Source: Microglena sp. YARC (taxonomy: Eukaryota > Chlorophyta > Chlorophyceae > Chlamydomonadales > Chlamydomonadaceae). From it: 64,000 nucleotides of DNA. Position numbers and translations under genes: made by a program. The notes below the pieces were generated by a model, which searched no databases, was not told where the DNA came from, and saw nothing but the letters and a program-made list of their open reading frames with translations. The stretch is from assembly GCA_022414725.1 (NCBI GenBank), contig CM039462.1, forward strand, positions 74,929,020-74,993,019, written 5' to 3'. Below, piece after piece: positions 11,201 through 20,522 of this stretch (position 1 is its first letter; each line of letters starts with the position of its first letter).

Positions 11201-13091
11201 GAGTGGGTGTAAGATGTGGAAGTGGGCCAGCTGGACGCGGCGGTGTGCCGTTGCTTGGCGGCTAGGAGTGTGGTTTGGTATCAAAAAGCAAGATATTGGA
11301 GTCTGGAAATTCCGCAGAGAATCTTGGAGATGTAGTGTACCGACGGAGCTGGTGGGACAGAAAATTTAGCCACAGAAAATTCAACCAAATGCAGGGACGC
11401 AAAATTGACGAACAGAAAATTCAGGCAAATTGAGCCATAGAAAATTCAGGCACAGAAAATTTGACCACAAAAAATTCAGCCATAGAAAAGTCTGAAAGTT
11501 CTGCAAGAAGTATTTTATTGGAAAGTGGGGTTAGAAGTTGAAGTTGGCCTGTTGGAGGCAGCGCTTCGCCGTTCCCTTCGGCTAGGGTGATTATCTTTCC
11601 AGTACTGCAAGAAGTAACGTGGGATGTGAGGTGACGGAGTTTGAATTGGGCTAGTTGGGGGCAGCGCTTTGCTGTTACCTGCGGTTGAAGTGTATGGTGT
11701 TGTGGAGCAGGAGTCCAAGAAAAAAAAGGCGGCCCTTAGCCATTCCTTTTTTTTTAATTGGGTGGTGCGTCTCTAACAGTGGTGCAACTAAAAAAAGCGG
11801 CCTTACAGCGTGCTATTTTTGTAAGATAGGATGGTGTATATGGAATAGTGGTGCAAACACAGAAAAGGGCGGCCTCTCGGCATGTTTTGTGAAATGTATG
11901 GATGGTGTATTCGAAACAGGAGTCCAACTAAAAATGGGCGGCCCTCCGCCGTGCTGTATGGTTTAAGCGATAGGGTATGAGGTCAGAAAGTCAGGAAGAT
12001 TCCGTACTAGCGAGGTGGTGGGTTATCTTCTCCGAAGAACTTGAAATCAAGTAGACCTACGCGTGGTGGGAAAGGGGTAGAACTGATTAGAAGAAGCAGT
12101 TTGTCCAATTGAATGGTTGGTTGTTTTGGTGAATGTATGCTAGTATCAGTAGTAGCGGTATCAGCGATAACTGTATGAGCGATAGTTGTAGCAGCAAGTA
12201 CGGGATTGTACTTGCTGAACAGGCCTTGGTACTCAGGGGGGTGGAATCTCACAGCAGAGGGAGAGGTATCAGCAAATTGGTATGAGCAAGTCAGTATCAG
12301 CAAGTCGATATTCGCCGTATAAGTGTTCAGAAGTACGGGATCGGTACTGTCTCTAAACGGATTGGGCGGTTCTAAACAGGATTGGTATCAAGAAGTAGAC
12401 TGGTACATGCTTTAGTTGACAAGTTCTGTCTTACAGCAGGTGTATTTTCTGGTGTATGTTTAGATCAGTTGGATGGGCTCTGTCCTACAGCAGGTGTATG
12501 TTTCTGGTGTATGTTTGGATCACGTGGGTGGGTTGTGTCCTACAGCAGGTGTATGTATCTGTTGTATGTTTGGATCAGGTGGGGAGTCTTAAAGTGGTAG
12601 ACTGGATTGTATCAGCAGTATCAATGAAGCGTGCAGGGATCAGTGTTTGTCTGCTGTGGTTAGTCTTGGGTGGGACACCGCAAGGTGGGTTGGGTTCTAA
12701 GTCCTCTAGGGGCTGCTAGTGAGTTGTGTCTACTCGTAACGTAGGAGGAGCAATGGAGGAGAAGTGTGCCCGTGATCTATAGTTGATCAGTATGGTTATG
12801 GGGGCTGTATGCGTGTTGTTAGAATGGGTTAATTAAGTCCAAACTATGGTTTCAACAGGTAGAGTGGGGCATGACGTCCAAACTATATGTGTACAGCTTT
12901 ATCCAATGAGCAGCAAAGGGCTAAGGGTTCACTACCCAAAGTGGTCGCTCTACTTGCTGGCTCAATTCTTAACGAGATTCCCCAGGGTATGTTCCCGTGG
13001 GTAGCTTTTTCTAAACAGAAAAAAAACAACGAAAGCCCTGGCAGGGAGTACCAAAGGGCTTTTAGTTATTTAAATAGGCCCTGGCAGGGGG
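8286..13091. other. Non-coding, modular stretch between two copies of the 1-kb element
   Basis: No transposase, reverse transcriptase or conserved domain was recognised in these 4.8 kb. Short tandem modules follow one another: 'gtagctg' words (9240-9430), 'tgtggctgcttggc' (9495-9670), a 33-bp CATAGGTGATGCAGACG-type unit (9795-10040), 'cagaaaattca' (11355-11490), a roughly 62-bp 'gcggcc' unit (11700-11960) and a roughly 56-bp 'acagcaggtgtatg' unit (12425-12590). If the flanking copies are LTRs, this is the interior of a large non-autonomous retroelement; that is inference only. Confidence 0.55.
9732..11035 (-). pseudogene. Possible decayed Pro/Ser-rich reading frame
   Basis: On the minus strand an ORF starting at 11035 (MQGTRSEAAAASAQ..., Ala/Ser-rich), an open Pro-rich frame at about 10800-10329 and a third ORF at 10274-9732 (MLQEHKPMSPVDHFVTPLET...) follow one another in different frames. 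The last runs into a Cys-rich tandem repeat. The order could represent a frameshifted gag-like or host protein, but no domain is recognised. It may be chance in a low-stop region. Confidence 0.25.
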
Positions 13092-14148
13092 TACCAAAGG
13101 TGTGGGGTCTCTGTATTCCTAAGTCGGGATACCGGGGAGCTTGCAACGGAGTTTTCCGTGGGCCGGTAGCGGTAGGGACTTGGAAGACGCAGAGGGTTGA
13201 TTACCCGAGGTTGTTTCTGTAGAAGCGTTGAGTGTTTGAAGAGAGTTACAAAGGGTTCAAAGAACGGAATAAAGCTATAAATTGCGGTCGCCATGTGAAC
13301 GGGCAAGTGTCTACAGAACTTGCCGGAAATGGCCAGTGAGATGCGAAGTGCAATGCGCTATAACCGTTGAAGGTTGTCAAGCGCTGCAATAGCTTAAGAT
13401 AACTAAATATGACGGGTGAGAGCTTTCATATGGTCAACGTGACGGGTTTATGTCAGTCGGGGTAAGCTCGGCAAAGGGGTAACTCCGCAGGCAGGGCTAA
13501 GCGATGGCCTACACCAAGTTGGCTTGAAGCGTACCTGTAGAAGCGTTGAGTGTTTGAAGAGAGACCGATTGTAGTCGGTTCTCGGGTTATCAACCCCTAA
13601 TTTCCTAGGTTACGCTCACAGCTATGGCTTTGCATTTGCAGGTGAAAGGAGATATGCTACGGCACTGCATTGTTATGTCTCGTGTTAAGACAAGTGCCCG
13701 ATAACAGTCTCGTGTTATCACAAGCGTCAGCTAATTAATTACTTAATTAATTAATTGGTATGTGTAACCGAGTAATCCTAGGTAGCTGTGGGTAGCTGGC
13801 CACGGCTACGGCGGGTCGACTCTGCCAGATCTGGGCTACCTGGGCATGCGCTGGCGAGAGGAGTTATGCTACGGCACTGCATTGTTATGTCTCGTGTTAA
13901 GACAAGTGCCCGATAACAGTCTCGTGTTATTACAAGCGTCAGCTTAATTAATTACTTAATTAATTAATTGGTATGTGTAACCGAGTAATCCTAGGTAGCT
14001 GGCCACGGCTACGGCAGGTCGACTCAGCCAGATCTGGGCTACCTGGGCTCAGGTCTGGTCGGAGTCCGCTCTTGGTGTGTGTGTGCGTGTACAGGGTATT
14101 TCCCCTGCTTTTAGTGTTACGTAGGTAAACACGCAATCGCGTGTGACA
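13092..14148. mobile_element. 1-kb repeat element (copy 2)
   Basis: Nearly identical to 7208-8232. The main differences are loss of 5 bp after 'ataccgggga' and an extra roughly 41-bp segment near 14010-14050 that copy 1 lacks. Flanks differ from copy 1 and no long direct repeat flanks this copy. High identity implies recent duplication or transposition. Confidence 0.8.
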
Positions 14149-14584
14149 TCGTATACCTAAGTATACTCAGCTCTCGGAGACTGACCTCCAGGGATTCGGC
14201 TTCGGTATTTATCGGATTCTGAATGACGGCGGGATCGGGTTCAGGGTCAAGGGTCAGTGTCGGTGCTAGTTGTCCTGTGTGTGGTAGCTGGTCGGAGCTC
14301 AGTGGTCGGTGGTCGGTGGTCGGCCAGGCTACTACAAAAGGCTTTCATGAACTGGACCACAAACAATCGTTTTGCCGAGTTCGTTCTACAGCACATCTCA
14401 TACCGTATGGGATGATGATTTAATTGTGCGATTCTTATGAATGAATTTTGATTTGATTGGACTGTTACATGTTTTTTAGCACAATCTGGGATTCTCGCCG
14501 TCATTCAATTCGTGCGGTTGAGGGGGCCGGCCAGATAGCTTGCGTTGGGGCCAACCACCATAGACTTGCCGAATACTAGTATAC

Positions 14585-14800
14585 CCACTATACCATAATG
14601 ATAATGATAACGCCTGGTGGGGCGGGGTGATGAGGGAACACGTCGCACGCGGGCAGAGGCTACCACCTCCTCTTGACAAGCTACCATCGCGGTCGACAAC
14701 GACCTGCAACGCTAAGGGTGCCCGTAGGGGGAATCGAACCCCCGACCCTTCGTCATTATAGCGATTTGGTGTACCACTATATCAGTCGTATAACTGAAAC
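14585..14800 (-). mobile_element. tRNA-derived SINE-like element
   Basis: Read on the minus strand, a tRNA-like head carries an A-box-like GATATAGTGGTACACC and a perfect B box (GGGTTCGATTCCCC), followed by a body and a tail 'ccaccaggcgttatcattat'. The same tail appears in the copy at 51275-51490. The cloverleaf is distorted (about 12 nt too long between acceptor and T arm), so a functional tRNA gene is unlikely. Confidence 0.65.
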
Positions 14801-14822
14801 GGGCTACTAGTGTGGCATATGA

Positions 14823-14850
14823 TATTACATTACATTACATTACATTACAT
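14823..14850. repeat. (TACAT)n microsatellite
   Basis: About five perfect copies of a pentamer (attacattacattacat) lie between the SINE-like element and the LINE 3' end. Confidence 0.9.
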
Positions 14851-15104
14851 GTTAAAGTCTACTTGACACCGCGAGGGTGTATGAGACTCTGTGCTTTAAA
14901 CAAAAAGAAAAAGCACCCACAAAGCAAAAAACCCCATTACATCAGGGGTGTGTCGAGGACAAACAAACCAAACTCCCAACCACCGTTTTGGTGGCGTAGG
15001 TATTAAACCCCTTAGAGCAGGACCCAGATCTCAACCACTTACAGTGGCGGAGGTAAGAAGCTAACAAATGAGAAGTCTCAAGAAGAAAAAAAAGGGATAA
15101 TAAA

Positions 15105-16277
15105 TTACGGTGCCACTAAGCAGTCCAGGGCTTCCTGTCTTGCTCTTCTACAAGTAGAAAGATAGTCGGCTAGGTTGCTCCAAAAAGACTTAGTGCCATT
15201 TCCATTCATAAAGGTTCTGAATGTGGAATCGCAGAATTCCACATTCCATACGGTTAAGTCGGTATCTTCATGGACATGCCTATAAATATCTGTAAACAGA
15301 TTCTGGTAGCGGAGGCGAATATCATTATAAAAAGGGCACTCAAACATATGCATTTCATCCTCAGTTTTTTGGAACACACACATTTGACAGTGTCTCATTG
15401 AGCGAGGGATGTGTGCTCTATCCACCACCCTCATTCTTTCTGTGTTCAGCCAATGGGAACCCATTCTAAACTGTGCTATAGAACGAATCTGATCCTGCTT
15501 ATGTAAGGCGGATGTAAAGGGAATCAAGCCATTCTCATCATTGCTGTTGGCTGCGAACCATTTTTGGTATCGGAGGCGTTTAAAGCCAACCCTTCTCTCA
15601 TCAGGGATGTCTCTAACTGCATTGGTGTCACTTGGGTACTTAAACCTCCATGACTCAAAAACTTCAGACATAATACCTTCGACATCGACAGCCTCCAAAA
15701 TGTTGATGTTTTTACTGGATCCTAGCTTGTGGAGAGCACAACGCAAGTCATGAACCCAGCCAGTGTTGGAGTCAAAAGATTCCTCAAGAGCCATTCTAAT
15801 GAGATCCTCAGGTTCTTTATGTATGGTCTTGTTCCAGAAGCGCAAAGCTTGTTTAAGCCAAGCAAAACACAACGGGGTTCTACCCAGCTCTTCCATGATA
15901 ATATTAGATGTAGTAGATTGGCAAACACCCAACATTTGTTTAAGTATACCTCTATGCCATTTCTCACAAGCATGGTCATTTGAGATAAGTGTGTTGTTCA
16001 GAATAGAAGGAGCCCACACCTCACAGCCAAAATTCAGGATAGGTTGTACAAGAGAATCAAACAGGTGGGTGAGAATATCAATATTGTATATCTCCATAGT
16101 ATGGCATCGCCTACGAAGCATGTGGTGTGCCTTTTGGGCCTTAGTGAGCATCCTAGAAAAAGCAGCTTTTGCACGATTGCTTGAGTCACCATCCACAAAG
16201 AGGGATCCCAAGTAGATAAAAGATAACTTTGTAGAAAGTTGTGCTCCATCATAGACAAATTTGTAATCAGGACCCAT
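15105..16277 (-). pseudogene. LINE ORF2 C-terminal region with zinc-binding motif
   Basis: A 390-aa open frame continues the reverse transcriptase after a 1-nt shift near 16300-16318. It holds the thumb/connector (SFIYLGSLFVDGDSSNRAKA, QKAHHMLRRR) and a C-x2-C...H...C motif (CQMCVFQKTEDEMHMFECPFY), typical of the zinc-binding tail after plant/algal-type LINE reverse transcriptases. It ends LDCLVAP-stop, identical to the end of the copy at 63241. Confidence 0.88.
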
Positions 16278-16317
16278 GCGGGCCTCATCACAGAATTGTT
16301 TGTTGAAAACGACAATC

Positions 16318-17150
16318 TCAGTTTTTCTTTATATTCACAGCCATCTTAGTAGCCTCGCAGAAATCTCTCAGGCAGTCAAGCATCGCTTGCATATCTGCCG
16401 GGGATTCTGCCATTATAGCTAGGTCATCAGCATAAAGTAACAGTTGCAGAATCTTTCCCCTAAGCCCAGCCCCTACATTTGGGAGCTTGGATTGTAGGAA
16501 CGATTCAATTCTATCAATGAACAGACCGAATAGGAGTGGGGATAGGGGGTCTCCTTGTTTAACTCCTACAAGGGATGGAAAGGAGGATCCAATGTCCCCA
16601 TGTAGGCGAACTTGGAAAACAACATGATTATACATGGACTTCAGAATACTGAGATAGGGGTCCTTGACTCCTAGCCTTGCTAAGCAATCCCATAGCAAGT
16701 CTCTGTTGACCCAATCATAAGCCTTCTTGAAATCAACAAAAGCCACAAAGAGTGGTTTTTTCTTTTCTCTATATTTATCTACAATATGGTTAAGAATGAA
16801 TGATGCATCTGCAGTACCCCTACCACTTCTAAATCCATATTGGCCAGCGGCTCTGAGGTTGAATTCTTCTGACCAATCATCTAGTCTACGTAGCATGCAA
16901 AGGGAGAAGATCTTTCCTATGGAGTTGCTCACCGCAAGACCTCGATAGTTGTCCTTGTCATACACACTGCCTTTGGATTTGGGTACGGGTACCAAGGCAG
17001 CTGCAGCCCATTGGCTAGGGTAAGAAGTCTTCCAGATGAGATTAAACAGGTTAGTCATAGCTTGTACAAATCGGGAGTTGGCCTCATGGGAAGCAAATCT
17101 GTATATTGAAAGAAAGAATTTAACGCCTGGAGGAACGTGTTGTTGAGGAC
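16318..17150 (-). pseudogene. LINE reverse transcriptase domain (5'-truncated, frameshifted)
   Basis: The frame encodes fingers-palm motifs of a non-LTR reverse transcriptase: VPVPKSKGS, NYRGLAVSNSIGKIF, QYGFRSGRGTADA, FVDFKKAYDWVNRDLL, GVKQGDPLSPLLFGLFID and the catalytic LLLYADDLAI. The YADD aspartates are present. The frame ends at VNIKKN followed by TGA in an A-run, where one extra A shifts it out of frame with the C-terminal ORF 15105-16277. No start codon is expected because the 5' end is missing. Confidence 0.9.
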
Positions 17151-17174
17151 CCTCCCATATTGTCTTTCGATAGG

Positions 17175-18261
17175 GAGTGTTAAGGCCGCCTTTTTAGAGC
17201 TCTATGCCTCTCTCCTTGTTTGTTTGGTGATTTTCCTGTGCCTTTTGTCCTTCACGTCTTCTTGTAGAATCTCGCTTTTTAGGCCTCGGCAACTCTCAGC
17301 CCTTCTTCTATATACACTTAATTCGCTAGTTTCTCTATACCTTGGCAGTTCGCATTGCTTGTTGTCAAGCCTTTTATTTGCTCTTTCGTACGCTTTTTTG
17401 GAGGTCACCTCCTGGACCAGGTTCTGAGGGGTATTTTGCTCAACCCCCTCTGTTATAAAACTGTCCAGCTGCCTCGGCGCTGTTCAGTCTCGGCATTGAT
17501 TTTTGCTGAGTATGTAACTATATCCTCTCTCTCTCCCATATTGTCTATACTAGCTTGGATTTGTTCTTGTCCCTTTGTAGCAACCGTCTTGTTTCTGGCG
17601 GTGTAGGTGATGGGGGGTAGCTTATGTGTTCACTTCTCGAGTCTCCGTTTGAATCTTGACCTGTTTGGCTGCTCTCCTGTGCCCTCTCTCCGTCCTTAAG
17701 CTTGATGGTTTCTTGACAGATAGGCTTTGGACTCTCTTAGCTTTTCCCCGCTGGTCTTGGTCTTTCGCTTTTCCTCACGCTTTTTATCGTGTTCGTAGTT
17801 ATGCGTAGGTTGTTAAGTGTCCTTTCTTAGCTGTGCTTTTCCTTGTGGCGTTTTGGCTGACGGCTTGGACTTGTGTTTGCCTTTAAATATGGAGTGTTAA
17901 GGCCGGCTTTTTAGAGCTCTATGCCTCTCTCCTTGTTTGTTTGGTGATTTCCCTATGCCTTTTGTCCTTCACGTCTTCTTGTAGAATCTCGCTTTTTAGG
18001 CCTCGGCAACTCTTAGCCCTTCTACAATATACTCTTAACTCGCTAGTTTCTCTATACCTTGGTAGTTCGCATTGCTTGTTGTCAAGCCTTTTATTTGCTC
18101 TTTCGTACGCTTTTTTTGAGGTCACCTCCTGGACCAGGTTCTGAGGGGTATGTTGCCCAAACCCTCACTGTTATAAAACTGTCCAGCTGCCTCGGCGCTG
18201 TTCAGTCTCGGCATTGATTTTTGCTGAGTATGTAACTATATCCTCTCTCCATATTGTCCAG
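17175..18261. repeat. Pair of about 360-bp direct repeats
   Basis: 17175-17544 and 17891-18261 both run from 'ggagtgttaaggcc' through 'cctcggcgctgttcagtctcg' to 'ccatattgtc'. They are well over 90% identical, with an indel in the CT-rich end. The spacer (17545-17890) has no ORF of note. They may be terminal repeats of a small element (first copy beginning TGTTAAGG) or a tandem duplication. 'cccatattgtc' also precedes the first copy at 17152. Confidence 0.8.
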
Positions 18262-18672
18262 TCTGGAGGGCGGTATGGTCCAGACACCGTTGGTAAAGCT
18301 TACGCCAACGGGAGTTCGATCCCCACTGCCGGAAGACAGTGGGTGTCTCGAGTCCGTTCTTTCGAGGGCGGTGGTGTTTCCACCGCCAGGACAAGTGGCC
18401 ATTGCAATCTTTCTTTTCCCATACGCCTCAGCTGGGGAAAGTCACCACTACACAATATTGAAAAAGGCGAGCAGCCTTGAATGCTGGCGCCATTGCAACC
18501 AAGTTTAGATTCAAATTTGGAAAAGGTGCACGGAAATAGATGTATAATCGCTTCTCCCATGTTATCACATTCTGTGCATAGGAGTGTGGTGTGGCAGTGT
18601 TGAAACTAACCACGTTTATTCTGCCAGCAGACTGTGAGCAGACTGAACCGGTACCATGTAAGTAAGTTGGTA

Positions 18673-18834
18673 GTTCAACCGGGTAGGGGGAAGTTAGCCC
18701 GGGGTTAGCCAGCTCGGGAGTTGGGTTACATCCCTACCCCCCCACCCCACCCACACACACCCACACCCACACACGCACACTCCACACACACACACGCCCA
18801 ACCCCGGGCTAACTTCCCCCTTCCGTTCAACCGT
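18673..18834. repeat. Fold-back (inverted-repeat) structure
   Basis: An arm at about 18677-18715 (aggggg, then aagttagcccggggtt) is matched inverted at about 18796-18832, with roughly 32 paired bases around an 80-bp C/CA-rich loop. It looks like a small MITE or hairpin and has no coding content. Confidence 0.75.
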
Positions 18835-19329
18835 GCTTGTTTGCTATGAAGCCCTTCCTAATATTGAGGTTAAGTATATTTAGCCTATTTGTCTACGCCT
18901 TAACTGGCTGGACTTAATAATACACACACGTAACCGTTCCAGACCTTCTTGCTCCTCATCCCGTGAAAGGTACGTGTATTTAAAGTAGGGACAGAGTTGG
19001 CTAGGCTAAATGGCTAATCGTTAGGATTAGCATTCGGATTTTCGCCTTAAAGGGTGATCCTCCGAGCACTCAAGGATTTCGTCAATGTGATCGTCGGAGT
19101 CACTCATACATAACTCACTGATGGTGCTAACCCCAGTGACTGACTCTTCTCTCGTGTTAAAATTGGAGGAACACAGAAGATTATCATTTGTTTAGGTTGT
19201 GAAAGGAATTTTACCCCAGGAGGTCGGTCTCCCGACACAAACCAGGGACACCGAGGATTCAGTTCGATTGACGATGCTACTCCTATTTATGGGGTGGGTT
19301 GTGAAAAAGTAGGCAAGCAAGCGGGGGTG

Positions 19330-20090
19330 GGGGGGTGGGGGGGGCAAAAGCAATCCACAAAACCCATGCCCACTTCCCCCAAAGTTGGCCGAGTTTGCCA
19401 TCTACCCACCAGGCTCCGGAACCCACTTGGAGGTCATTATCTCCTCCCTCATTAATAATTAGGGGGTCTAAGTAGGGTGCACATTGTATACCGGTAGCTT
19501 GTAAATGCCTATCTACTGGTGCTGTTCCTATGACCATGCACCATATGTGGAGCAAGACAAAACAATCAGACAATACAATCAGCGTTAGTGGGCACACGGA
19601 CGAAGCGCCATAATCACCATCAATGTTACATGAGAGGTAGGGCCTGGGGTTAGTGCCCATTCATCAGTTGATTGACCCGCCACCACTCCATGGCCGGCGG
19701 CTAAGGGTTCTGTTCATAGTGTGACGCAGCCTAGAGGCCTGAATGCGTCCCAGGACGCAACCTACCAAATTGAATGCGTCCCAGGACGCAACATACCGAA
19801 TTAGGTTGCGTCCCAGGACGCAACCCCTCACCTGGGTTCCGTTTGAAGTACCCAGTCCCCTAATATGCAGTAGCCTATCAAAGTGACATGCTCGGCCTCA
19901 ATCACATTCTCAGCCAATATGAATCGCATGCTCAGCCTATAACAACCAATGACCTAGCCAACTTACCTTTTTATTTGTTCTAGAGGTTTAGCATCAGTGG
20001 GCAAGGGGGGCAGCCCTCATCCTCGTTCTCGTCCACATCCTCATTGCCCTCGTCTCCCTCTCCCTAAAAGAGGTTTCGCAAAAAGGGCAT
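19330..20090. repeat. Interspersed repeat, copy 1 (interrupted)
   Basis: Similar over its whole length to 59900-60410: 'ccggaacccacttggagg', 'agggggtc', 'gtgggcacacggacgaagcgc', and the 3' part with 'catgctcagcc' and 'tagaggtttagcaycagtgggc'. This copy holds an extra 204 bp (19651-19854) absent from the other. The end encodes on the minus strand an acidic run (DEGNEDVDENEDEG), matching the acidic tail of the ORF in copy 2. Confidence 0.85.
19651..19854. mobile_element. Short element with GCGTCC-CA-GGACGC palindromes, inserted in copy 1
   Basis: It is absent at the homologous position of copy 2 (about 60222-60232), so it is an insertion. It contains several copies of the near-palindrome 'gcgtcccaggacgc' and ends 'ccgtttgaagtaccca'. 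A related copy at 56990-57206 ends 'ccgtttgaagtaccctg', the exact inverse of the terminus of the hAT-type MITE at 49835, which places these elements in one terminal-repeat family. Confidence 0.75.
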
Positions 20091-20094
20091 GAAG

Positions 20095-20180
20095 TGTAGT
20101 ACACGAATACTACAAATGTAGTACACGAATACTACAAGTGTAGTACACGAATACTACAAGTGTAGTACACGAATACTACA
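20095..20180. repeat. Four tandem 22-bp palindromic units
   Basis: Each unit contains TGTAGTA-CACGAA-TACTACA, a perfect 7-bp inverted repeat around a 6-bp loop, repeated four times with a 2-bp spacer. The units are almost identical. Confidence 0.92.
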
Positions 20181-20309
20181 AGTACCAGATTTCCCCCAGC
20201 CTTACAACACGTTTTCCACCCAAACGATATTGGTTACAGGGCTCCTGGTGCTGACCCTTAAGGCGGTTTTGCCTCGGGCTGTTGAGGCTGACCCCTACGA
20301 CATACTTGT

Positions 20310-20505
20310 AGGGATCGGCATATCATATTATGCTGGCCAAAGGTGAGTATAATATCATATGATATCACACAAAGTTCATCATATGATATGTATTTAAATG
20401 GTAACTTTAGATTAGTCAGACTGCCGGCATCATATGATATCATATGATGTCATATAATGACATCATGTCAAATGATGACATGCTATCATATGATGTCATA
20501 TTGCC
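20310..20505. repeat. Palindrome cluster (CATATGATATCATATG type)
   Basis: Overlapping palindromes made of 'catatgat' and 'atgacat' words occur on both sides of 20400, including a run (20430-20505) that can fold on itself several ways. They lie just beyond the 3' end of the decarboxylase-like gene. Confidence 0.8.
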
Positions 20506-20522
20506 GTTCCCTGCATGCTTGG

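Larger units (their letters stand above)
14934..17150 (-). mobile_element. 5'-truncated non-LTR retrotransposon (LINE)
   Basis: The minus strand carries reverse-transcriptase and C-terminal coding followed by a 3' UTR ending at 'cctgatgtaatg' near 14934. A second, shorter copy with the same 3' end lies at 62868-63417, which fixes the 3' boundary. The reading frame remains open up to about 17150 and then stops against an unrelated repeat, consistent with 5' truncation on insertion. Endonuclease and ORF1 are absent. Confidence 0.88.

Noticed and set aside
7208..14148. Single 7-kb LTR retrotransposon with 1-kb LTRs
   Set aside because: Copy 1 has its own 53-bp flanking duplication, no outer target duplication joins the two copies, and no gag/pol, primer-binding site or polypurine tract is convincing. 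Kept only as an alternative.
14719..14800. Functional tRNA gene
   Set aside because: The B box is perfect and the acceptor nearly pairs, but the D-arm region is about 12 nt too long and the 3' side continues into a shared SINE body.
18258..18330. Another tRNA-derived SINE
   Set aside because: A GAGTTCGATCCCC B-box-like motif is present, but the A box is poor, and no body or tail is shared with the other SINEs.
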